Shown here in pieces: positions 38,851 through 47,098 of a stretch of DNA of 64,000 nucleotides. Each line of letters starts with the position of its first letter. Within the stretch, counting starts at the first letter, position 1. This DNA is from Aquirufa aurantiipilula. Lineage in GTDB: Bacteria > Bacteroidota > Bacteroidia > Cytophagales > Spirosomataceae. The stretch is from contig NZ_JAANOG010000003.1 in assembly GCF_019923745.1 (NCBI RefSeq), forward strand, positions 62,001-126,000, given 5' to 3'. Both the position numbers and the translations under genes were made by a program. The notes under the pieces were generated by a model. It worked only from the letters and a program-made list of their open reading frames with translations. It made no database searches and was not told the DNA's origin.

Positions 38851-41800
38851 TTATTTCAACTTTTTAAATACCTGTAACTGGTCATTATTTCGACTAACTA
38901 AATACAATATCCCCTTAGCTGTTTTGATATACTTGATATCGCGTATGTCTCCTTCTAAGAGCAAACCTGTATCTGTTGGGACCAATGCTTTAAAATCGCC
39001 TCGCCCATTTCCTGCCAAAATTAGTCCAAAGAAAGCATCATATCGTGCTTGATACATAGAAGCCCCATTAAAATTACCTCCAACAATCACATCTAAATTC
39101 CCATCCTGATTTACGTCTTCGGTCTTGATGACCATGATTTTGGATACCTGGGCCAAGCTTGGTAAATCTTTTCTTTTAAATTTACCTCCACCCAGGTTTT
39201 CCACGTAAATGGATTCAAATGTATTGATTCGTTTTTCTATGGCTCCCTCCAATTCCTCCTTTTCAAATAATTCATCAATACTCAAACCAGCAAACTTCTT
39301 GTAATCCGTAAAGCGCTTATTGATGATGCTAGGTATTTGTTTTCCCATTTCATCCTTACTGTTGATAGGGTACCAAGTATCCTTACCTGCTCGATTATAG
39401 GCCACAATATGTTCTTTGGTATCGTTATGATCAATATCCTTAATCAACATTTTTAATTCTCCGCCTGGATCTCTTCTAAGCTTGGTATTGGTTCCTAAAT
39501 TGCCCACTACCAAATCCATATCTCCATCTTTGTCAAAATCTCCTGCACTTAAACCTCCCCAAAATCCTGTCAAATCAGACAATTCATTTTCTTGTAAAGT
39601 CAATTTACCTTGGTTATAGTAGAACATTTTGATTGGCATCCAATCTCCTATGACCACCAAATCTTGATCTTTATCCTTGTCTAAGTCCACCCAAATCGCA
39701 TCACTAATCATTCCCGCTTCTCTTAGTTCAGGGGCCAGCTGCTGTGTTTTGTCGGTAAATTTACCTTTACCATCATTGATCAATAAGTATGATTTAGGCG
39801 AAAGTCCGTATTGATAGGCTAAAACTCTTCCGCCTACAAACAAATCTATATCCCCATCGCGGTCAAAGTCGATAGGGCGAACTACCGATTTATTGTCAAA
39901 CATAGGAGGTAAAGCCACAGAATTACGCGTGAAGTTCCCTTTCCCGTCATTGAGGTACAGGCGGTCATATTGCTCGGGCATATTATCATAAAACTCATTT
40001 CCCCCGCTGACAACATATAAATCTTGGTCTTTGTCGCCATCCGCATCAAAAAACAATGCATCTACATCTTCCTGCAAGGAATCCGCTAAAAATGCCGTTT
40101 GTTTTGACAGGACAAAACCGGTGCTTTTTTGCAGGTACAATTGCCCTCCTTGGTATTTAGCCCCACCTACATAAAAGTCTTCTAATCCATCTCCATTGAC
40201 ATCCCCAATGGCTAATTTAGGGCCCTCTATGGACACTTTAAATGGAATTAATAACTCACGGTTAAAGTCGAAATACGTATTTTCTTGATGCTTGAAGGGA
40301 ATATTCGTCGCTTTACTTACTTCTTCAAATAATGGCTTGGGCTTGGCAACAAATGTAAAATCTTTGACCAGGATAGAGGCATTTTTTTGATCTACTGTCA
40401 AAGTGGTATTGATACTTGGCTTGGTCAAGATTTGCATCTTTTCATTCTCCCATATCACCAAGACCGAGTCTATCTGGCTTAGTTTTCCTATTCCAAACAA
40501 CAAACTAGGCTCCACTGAACTCATGAATCCACGAGTAGGCACTAATTGTTGCAATTGCTGCCCATCCTTGGTTTTAAGAATGACTTTAGCTCCAACGCCA
40601 AAAGTGTTTTTATCCGATCCTTTGAACTTGATTTTGAGGTAATTATTCTTCAATAATTGTCTTGCATTATTTTGATAGATTCCTGCCGCTTCATTTAAGT
40701 TATTGGTGATTAAGTCCAAATCCCCATCATTATCTAAATCCGCATAGGAACTACCATTGGAAATCCCCGCCGCTTCAAAGCCCCAAGCTTGAGATTTATC
40801 CTTAAAGCGTAAATCTTTGGACCCCTGGAAAAGGTAATTATGCCATTTTCCGCTCGGCATTAAATCAATGGCTTTTTGATCCAATTGATGCGAGGTAGGT
40901 AAACCATAATGCAAAGAATCCCCAATGACAAATTTCAGGTAATCCAAATCATTCGGTCTACGTAAAATACCATTTGAAACAAAAATGTCTTTGATACCAT
41001 CTCCATCATAATCGGCCATCAAAGTGCTCCAAGACCAGTCGGTAGCGGCTACCCCAGAAGAAACAGCTACATCACTAAACTTCTCCCCGCCCATGTTTAG
41101 CTGCAAGCAATTGCGGCTATACTGGTTAAAATAGCCAAACTGCAATTTGTATAAATAAATATCCAGAGGATCTTCGCCTACTGATGATTTTTCTACCTTT
41201 TCATCTTCTGGATACATATCCAAGGTCATGATATCTTGGTATCCATCGTTATTGATATCGGCCACATCTGATCCCATAGAAAAGCGACTCAAGTGCTTAA
41301 AGTGCTCTTTAATGCCCTCATGAAATGTGCCATTTTTCTGGTTGATGTAGTAATAATCATCCTCATGAAAATCATTACTTACGTAGATATCCATCCAGCC
41401 ATCATTGTTCAAGTCCGCCACGGATATTCCCAAACCATAGCCCATAGCTGCTTGGTAAATTCCTGCTTCTTTGGACACATCCACAAATCGTCTACCATCG
41501 TTTCGGTATAAATAATCTCCTGCTTCATTGTCTTTCAACATCCGAGTATTCACACGGTCATAGGATCGTGTATTATGTACGGCATGATTCAACAAATAAC
41601 AATCCAGATCACCGTCTTTATCATAGTCAAAAAAGGCAGCCTGAGTAGAAAAACCCGTAAAATCCAAACCAAACTGACTTGCCTTCTCCGTAAATGTTAG
41701 GTCTCCATTATTGATATACAATTCATTGGACCCTTCCATTCCTTTGAAGTTACCTACTGCACAAACATATATATCCAATAAGCCATCTCCATTGACATCA

Positions 41801-42162
41801 GCCATGGTAACACCTGTTTTCCAATCAGAAAATCCTTCGATACCCGCCTTTTGAGAGATATCCTCAAACTGCATATTGCCTTTGTTTAAATAGAGTTTAT
41901 TCTTTCCTTGATTGGAAACAAAAAACAAATCAACCAGACCATCATTGTTAATGTCACCTGATGACACTCCACCGCCATTGTAAAAATAGAGGTAATCCAA
42001 AATATTAAAATCTTTGGTTTCTGTAATTTGATTGATGAAATCGATATTGGTTTGTTTGGCATCCAATTTCTCAAATAACACCACGTCAGAATCATTCGTC
42101 TGACAAGCAAACAAGATAACAGATAAAAAAAGGGCTACTAGGGCTTTATTCACTACTTTCAT
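38851..42162 (-). CDS. FG-GAP/ASPIC-UnbV (CRTAC1-like) lipoprotein, second paralogue
   Basis: A 1103-residue lipoprotein from MKVVNKALVALFLSVILFAC. An ATG at 42180 would create an ATGA overlap with the previous stop and is the alternative. It has about 14 DxNxDGxxD loops of FG-GAP/VCBS blades, such as DINNDGLVD, DVNGDGLLD, DYDKDGDLD and DFDRDGDID. An ASPIC/UnbV domain near residues 515-575 is seen as FGVGAKVILKTKDGQQ ... RGFMSSVEPSLLFGIG. It has the same layout and nearly the same length as its upstream neighbour, so the two arose by tandem duplication. The family resembles human CRTAC1; its function in Bacteroidota is not established. Confidence 0.9.
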   Translation of the reverse strand: MKVVNKALVALFLSVILFACQTNDSDVVLFEKLDAKQTNIDFINQITETKDFNILDYLYFYNGGGVSSGDINNDGLVDLFFVSNQGKNKLYLNKGNMQFEDISQKAGIEGFSDWKTGVTMADVNGDGLLDIYVCAVGNFKGMEGSNELYINNGDLTFTEKASQFGLDFTGFSTQAAFFDYDKDGDLDCYLLNHAVHNTRSYDRVNTRMLKDNEAGDYLYRNDGRRFVDVSKEAGIYQAAMGYGLGISVADLNNDGWMDIYVSNDFHEDDYYYINQKNGTFHEGIKEHFKHLSRFSMGSDVADINNDGYQDIMTLDMYPEDEKVEKSSVGEDPLDIYLYKLQFGYFNQYSRNCLQLNMGGEKFSDVAVSSGVAATDWSWSTLMADYDGDGIKDIFVSNGILRRPNDLDYLKFVIGDSLHYGLPTSHQLDQKAIDLMPSGKWHNYLFQGSKDLRFKDKSQAWGFEAAGISNGSSYADLDNDGDLDLITNNLNEAAGIYQNNARQLLKNNYLKIKFKGSDKNTFGVGAKVILKTKDGQQLQQLVPTRGFMSSVEPSLLFGIGKLSQIDSVLVIWENEKMQILTKPSINTTLTVDQKNASILVKDFTFVAKPKPLFEEVSKATNIPFKHQENTYFDFNRELLIPFKVSIEGPKLAIGDVNGDGLEDFYVGGAKYQGGQLYLQKSTGFVLSKQTAFLADSLQEDVDALFFDADGDKDQDLYVVSGGNEFYDNMPEQYDRLYLNDGKGNFTRNSVALPPMFDNKSVVRPIDFDRDGDIDLFVGGRVLAYQYGLSPKSYLLINDGKGKFTDKTQQLAPELREAGMISDAIWVDLDKDKDQDLVVIGDWMPIKMFYYNQGKLTLQENELSDLTGFWGGLSAGDFDKDGDMDLVVGNLGTNTKLRRDPGGELKMLIKDIDHNDTKEHIVAYNRAGKDTWYPINSKDEMGKQIPSIINKRFTDYKKFAGLSIDELFEKEELEGAIEKRINTFESIYVENLGGGKFKRKDLPSLAQVSKIMVIKTEDVNQDGNLDVIVGGNFNGASMYQARYDAFFGLILAGNGRGDFKALVPTDTGLLLEGDIRDIKYIKTAKGILYLVSRNNDQLQVFKKLK

Positions 42163-42176
42163 GTAAAAAAAACAGT

Positions 42177-45100
42177 TCATTTATTCCATTGAAACAACTG
42201 AGCGGCTTCATTGTTTTTGGCTAAAACAAGTAAGATTCCTTGTTTTGCTGATTTAATTTTGGCTATATTTCGAACCTGACCTAATGTTATAAATCCAGAA
42301 TCTTTGGATTTCATCACATCGAACTTGCCTTGACCTTTCCCAACTAGGAGAAGTCCGTAATTGGCATCAAATCTTCCCCATTCGGGTAAGGTATCGAAGA
42401 AATTACCAGCCAAGAGAATGTCCATTTTCCCATCTTGATTAAAGTCGCCAGTTTCAATGGCTTTAATGGGAGAAAACTGAGCTTCCACAGGCATTTCAAC
42501 CAATGTAAAGTTGCCTTTACCATCATTAATCATAAAAGAGGAAAGCGTATTGGTAATTTGTTTGGTCACCATATCTTGTCGCTGATCTTCATCAAACAAT
42601 TCCTCAATGGTCTTATTGGCGTAATCCTTGTACTTGATAAACTTCTTTTTAATCATGGGTAAGGCTCGCTGAATTTCTCCTTTCAGCACCATAGGATAGG
42701 TGTTTCCATCTTCCGTGATACATGAAATAATTTGCTCATAGCTACCGTTTTTGTCAAAATCGTTCACATGTAAAAAAGCAGGCTTATCTACTGTGGCTCT
42801 AATTTTAGAGTTCAATCCTAAATTACCTAGAATTAAATCGGTATCTCCATCGCCATCTATATCGGCTGCTTTCATTGAACTCCATAAACCTTCAGATCCC
42901 TTCACCTCTTCCATCAAGGTAAGTTGTCTACCTCGTTCATTCTTAAATACTTTGATAGCTCCCCAATCCTGGGCTACTACTAAGTCCAAATATTTATCTC
43001 CATTCACATCCACCCATTCAGCATCAGTCACCATACCCAACTCCGATAATTGAGGCATAAAACGTTTGCTTTGATTTTTAAAACCACCTGTGCCGTCGTT
43101 GATATACAAATTACTCACTGGATTTATGCCATATTTAGCAGACAGCATACGGGAACCTACAAATAAATCGAGGTCACCATCTTGATCAAAATCTCCTGCT
43201 GTCACCGATGAACCATTTTCATAAATGGAAGGAAAGCGTGTATCGCGTTTAAATTGGCCTTTGCCATCATTCAAATACAATAAATCATGCAATTCAGGGG
43301 CATTGATTTCAAACTCATTACTACCTGTAACGACAAACAAGTCTAAGTCGCCATCCTTATCCGCATCAAAAAATAGTGCATCAGTATTTTCTGTTGTTCT
43401 ATCAAAAGCGAAATCAGCTTGAAGGGATTCTTTAAATGTGCCTGATGCTTGTTGGACAAACAGTTTTTTATCTTGACCGGCTGCTCCTCCTAAATAAATA
43501 TCATCTAATCCGTCGCCATTCACATCACCCACGGCCATGGCTGGTCCCATGGTAGAAAACTTTTGTTTCAATAAAACATCGCGGTCATAATCGTTGAATA
43601 CACTTTCTTGATGTACATAATTCAATTTTCCGTTTGTTACATCAGCAAAAAGCAGATGGCTATTGGCTTCCTTCTTGGACCATTTATCCTTGGCAACGGA
43701 TTGATCCAACACAATTAGTTGATCCACTTTCACTGACTTAATCATTTGATATGAATCATCAGGCCAAACTACTTTCAACGAATCAATTGTTGACTTATCT
43801 CCTAAACCAAAAACCATTTGATGGTCACAAGATGACTGAAAGCCCCGGTTTGGCATTTGCTGCAAAATTTTGGCTTGCCCTTGTTGATACACCGTCACGG
43901 TAGAGCCAATTCCATTTAAGTTTTTTGCTTTGCCTTTGAGAGCCACACGAAGAAAATGGTGCTTGAACTTTTCCGTTGATTTATTTTTATAAACAGACAA
44001 AGGGGCATTGACGTTATTCACCACCAAATCTAAATCTCCATCATTGTCTAAATCTCCATAGGCAGAACCATTTGAAAAACCAGGTCCTTCCAGTCCCCAA
44101 GATTTAACTTGATTGGTGAATTTCAAATCACCTTGATTTTGGTAGGCATAATTTGGAATGGGTACAGAAGAAATTTTATCTGTAAATTCTTTATAGTCAA
44201 ATTTCTTCCCATTCAGCATCTGCTGCATAGTATTCCGGTCTCCTAGGAAGTCCACAAAATCCTGATCCGTTAAATCCTTGGCAATTCCATTGGCTACAAA
44301 TATGTCTTTTTTACCATCATTGTCCATATCAAAAATCAAGGCTCCCCAGCTCCAATCGGTAGCATGAATTCCAGATAATTGTCCGATTTCACTGAAGGTT
44401 CCATCACCATTATTCAGGTGCAGGTTATTTCTCATGTATTGATGCCAGAAACCTTGTTTTAGTTTCAATTCCATGAGGTTATAGCCTTCAAAAATACTGG
44501 TGGTTTTTAAGCGTCGATCGTCGCCCGGCAACATATCGGTTACAAAAATATCTAGGTTACCATCGTCATTGATATCCGCGATATCAGCTCCCATAGAGCT
44601 TAGACTGATGTGTGGCATTGCCTTTTCCAATTCCTCTTTGAAAGTACCATCATGTTGATTGATGTACAGGTAATCCCTTTCATAAAAATCATTGGATATA
44701 TAAATATCTGGCCAATTGTCGTTATTGACATCGCCGATTGTGATTCCTAATCCAAAACCAATCAAACTTCCATAAATTCCGGCTTCTTCTGAAACATCGG
44801 TGAATTTGATCTGACCTTCACTATCATTTCTGAATAGTTTATCTCCTCCTAATTTATCGCGTTGTTCACGCAAATTCATATAGCCTAATTTCCCAATAGG
44901 GGTAAAACTATTGTTAAGCAAATACATATCTAAATCCCCATCACGGTCATAATCAAAAAATGCAGCATGGGTAGAAAAACCTCCATCTTCCAATCCAGCC
45001 TCTTTGGCTATTTCTTTGTACTGAGGAATCCCTGACTTAATTCCCTGGTTTAGATACAATTGGTTCCCTCGTTGATCTCTGGAACCAGAATTACATACAT

Positions 45101-45479
45101 AAATATCCATCAGACCGTCGCCATTGATATCGGCAAAGGTTACTCCCGTGGACCAAAACTTTTTACCGCTAATACCTGCTTTCTGGGAAATATCCTCAAA
45201 ATGCATATTGCCTTTATTGAGGTATAATTTATTATCCTCAAAATTGGAAGTCACGAATAAATCTGACAACCCATCATTATTAACATCGCCAATGGCAACG
45301 CCTCCACCATTATAAAAATTCCGATAATTGAAGATATTGAAGTCTTTTCGATCTAAACTTCGGTTCACAAAATCTATTCCCGTTTCGGAAGCAGGTAGTT
45401 CTTCAAAAAGCGTGTCTTCTTTGGTTGAACAAGAAAACAGAAACATGGATAAAGAAAAAAACAGGAAAAACTGCTTCAT
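42177..45479 (-). CDS. FG-GAP/ASPIC-UnbV (CRTAC1-like) lipoprotein, first paralogue
   Basis: An 1100-residue lipoprotein starting MKQFFLFFSLSMFLFSC (an ATG five codons upstream is less likely). It has about 14 calcium-type loops (DVNNDGLSD, DINGDGLMD, DYDRDGDLD, DIDGDGDTD) and an ASPIC/UnbV domain at about 515-580 (NGIGSTVTVYQQGQAK ... RGFQSSCDHQMVFGLGD). It is the first gene of a five-gene unit that runs through its paralogue, the cytochrome/FG-GAP lipoprotein, the TonB receptor and the DUF4249 lipoprotein. A terminator separates it from the upstream susD gene. Confidence 0.9.
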   Translation of the reverse strand: MKQFFLFFSLSMFLFSCSTKEDTLFEELPASETGIDFVNRSLDRKDFNIFNYRNFYNGGGVAIGDVNNDGLSDLFVTSNFEDNKLYLNKGNMHFEDISQKAGISGKKFWSTGVTFADINGDGLMDIYVCNSGSRDQRGNQLYLNQGIKSGIPQYKEIAKEAGLEDGGFSTHAAFFDYDRDGDLDMYLLNNSFTPIGKLGYMNLREQRDKLGGDKLFRNDSEGQIKFTDVSEEAGIYGSLIGFGLGITIGDVNNDNWPDIYISNDFYERDYLYINQHDGTFKEELEKAMPHISLSSMGADIADINDDGNLDIFVTDMLPGDDRRLKTTSIFEGYNLMELKLKQGFWHQYMRNNLHLNNGDGTFSEIGQLSGIHATDWSWGALIFDMDNDGKKDIFVANGIAKDLTDQDFVDFLGDRNTMQQMLNGKKFDYKEFTDKISSVPIPNYAYQNQGDLKFTNQVKSWGLEGPGFSNGSAYGDLDNDGDLDLVVNNVNAPLSVYKNKSTEKFKHHFLRVALKGKAKNLNGIGSTVTVYQQGQAKILQQMPNRGFQSSCDHQMVFGLGDKSTIDSLKVVWPDDSYQMIKSVKVDQLIVLDQSVAKDKWSKKEANSHLLFADVTNGKLNYVHQESVFNDYDRDVLLKQKFSTMGPAMAVGDVNGDGLDDIYLGGAAGQDKKLFVQQASGTFKESLQADFAFDRTTENTDALFFDADKDGDLDLFVVTGSNEFEINAPELHDLLYLNDGKGQFKRDTRFPSIYENGSSVTAGDFDQDGDLDLFVGSRMLSAKYGINPVSNLYINDGTGGFKNQSKRFMPQLSELGMVTDAEWVDVNGDKYLDLVVAQDWGAIKVFKNERGRQLTLMEEVKGSEGLWSSMKAADIDGDGDTDLILGNLGLNSKIRATVDKPAFLHVNDFDKNGSYEQIISCITEDGNTYPMVLKGEIQRALPMIKKKFIKYKDYANKTIEELFDEDQRQDMVTKQITNTLSSFMINDGKGNFTLVEMPVEAQFSPIKAIETGDFNQDGKMDILLAGNFFDTLPEWGRFDANYGLLLVGKGQGKFDVMKSKDSGFITLGQVRNIAKIKSAKQGILLVLAKNNEAAQLFQWNK

Positions 45480-45529
45480 GCTTAAGGTTTTCAAATTAGG
45501 GCTGCAAATTACAAAGGGAATAGACAGAA

Positions 45530-45564
45530 TAAAACAAAAAGGCAGAACCAGGGGCTCTGCCTTT
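45530..45564 (-). terminator. Intrinsic terminator of the susC-susD unit
   Basis: A 9-bp stem (AAAGGCAGA at 45538-45546 and TCTGCCTTT at 45556-45564) with a 9-nt loop. On the minus strand it is followed by a T-rich tail (A tract 45530-45540 on the plus strand). It lies 18 nt past the susD stop, so the susCD unit is transcriptionally separate from the FG-GAP genes. Confidence 0.8.
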
Positions 45565-45582
45565 CTATCATCAAATTAACAA

Positions 45583-47052
45583 TTAATACCCAGGGTTTTG
45601 TTTCAACAATGGGTTCGCGTCAATACGTGGTTGAGGTATTGGGAATAATTCACGCGATTTATCAGTCACTTTCATGAATTTACGAACTTGAGAGAAAGTT
45701 CCGAAACGAATCATATCGTTACGTCTCCATCCTTCCCAAGCAAACTCACGTCCACGCTCAGCTAAAATATCAGCTGCAGTGATAGTTTTCAATGGATCCA
45801 CACCAGAACGTGTTCTGATTGTATTCACATCCGCTAATGCTTGAGCTGTATTTCCTAAACGGAAAGCTGCTTCAGCACGCATCATGATGGCATCTGCCAA
45901 ACGGAAAACTACGTAGTCATTTGACTGGTCACCATTCGGGTTATTGCGTTGGATCTCATATTTCTGAGAACGGATACCTGCAATTTGGAATTCAGGATCC
46001 GCATCAGTCATTTGATCTTTTTGGAAATCAGCTACGAAAGACAATGGATTTCCTTTAGCATCTGTTAAAGGAGCACCAGAAGCAGCAAATTGCTGACCTT
46101 TGATCCACATTGCTTGACGTAAATCTTTCGATTCAAATGAGTTATAAAAATCAGCTAAAGTACAGAAACCATTCCATGGTGAGTTTCCTAAACCGTAAGT
46201 TTGCTGATTAGCATAGTGTAGGGTTCTCATTTGGAAGTTCATACCACCTGCTTTGAAGCTATCGAAAGGAATAGTCCAAATATTCTCTCCTGAACCTTGG
46301 TTCTGAACGATGAAGTTAGAAACCGTAGAAGAAGATAAGCTATAGTTGTTAGCAGATTTGATTACTGCATCAGCTGCATTGTAAGCACCTTGCCAGTCAG
46401 CAGTTCCAGAGTAAACAGCTGCATTCAATTTTAACTTAGCTAGCAACATGGTAGCCGCATCTTTCGTCATACGAGAATATGCCTTTCCTGTTACTAAGTT
46501 AGGAATCGCAGATTCTAACTCAGATTTGATGAAAGCATATACTTCAGCACGTGGCTTAGTATCACTTTTTGATGTAGGATCAGTGATAATAGGCACATTA
46601 CCAAATGCATCAATTGCCATGAAGTAATAGAATGCACGGATAGCACGAAGCTCATCAACGGCTTTCTGATTTGTCTTTACAACTGGAATCAATTGATTTA
46701 CTTGAGAAATGTTACCAAAAATGAATCCCCACATACCATTGATAGGACCGTGTTGTGGAGTCCAAGTATGACGAGAATAAGCTAACCAATCTCCACCATC
46801 GTACCAGTCACCACCACGGGTTGGTACAATTAACTCATCTGAAGACGCTTCACTAGGATTGAACCAATCCCAAGTAATACCTCTCAAACCTCCATAAGCA
46901 GGTCCAAGTGCCGCCGCAATCTGTGCATCCGTTTTCAAGAATTGATCTGCCGGAATAGCATCATACACTGGCTCAGTTAAATCTGTACAAGACGATAGGG
47001 CTAACGATGAAATTACACCTACTGAAAGTACTTTATATATGTATTTTTTCAT
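45583..47052 (-). CDS. RagB/SusD-family nutrient-binding lipoprotein
   Basis: A 489-residue lipoprotein with lipobox Cys22 (SLALSSC). It has SusD-family features: AALGPAYGGLRGITWDWF near the N terminus, AIRAFYYFMAIDAFGNVPIITD (the TPR-helix signature), and a C-terminal DAIMMRAEAAFRLGNTAQALADVNTIRTRSG with ILAERGREFAWEGWRRNDMIRFG. It forms the lid of the SusC transporter encoded 46 nt upstream. No glycoside hydrolase is nearby, so this is not a classic polysaccharide locus. Confidence 0.95.
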   Translation of the reverse strand: MKKYIYKVLSVGVISSLALSSCTDLTEPVYDAIPADQFLKTDAQIAAALGPAYGGLRGITWDWFNPSEASSDELIVPTRGGDWYDGGDWLAYSRHTWTPQHGPINGMWGFIFGNISQVNQLIPVVKTNQKAVDELRAIRAFYYFMAIDAFGNVPIITDPTSKSDTKPRAEVYAFIKSELESAIPNLVTGKAYSRMTKDAATMLLAKLKLNAAVYSGTADWQGAYNAADAVIKSANNYSLSSSTVSNFIVQNQGSGENIWTIPFDSFKAGGMNFQMRTLHYANQQTYGLGNSPWNGFCTLADFYNSFESKDLRQAMWIKGQQFAASGAPLTDAKGNPLSFVADFQKDQMTDADPEFQIAGIRSQKYEIQRNNPNGDQSNDYVVFRLADAIMMRAEAAFRLGNTAQALADVNTIRTRSGVDPLKTITAADILAERGREFAWEGWRRNDMIRFGTFSQVRKFMKVTDKSRELFPIPQPRIDANPLLKQNPGY

Positions 47053-47098
47053 ATTTCAATAATATTAATTAATGTCTATAACTAATCTATTTGTATGT

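Noticed and set aside
38851-45479. Possible frameshifted single gene because the two neighbours are so alike
   Set aside because: Each has its own lipoprotein signal, full propeller set and UnbV domain; they are tandem paralogues.
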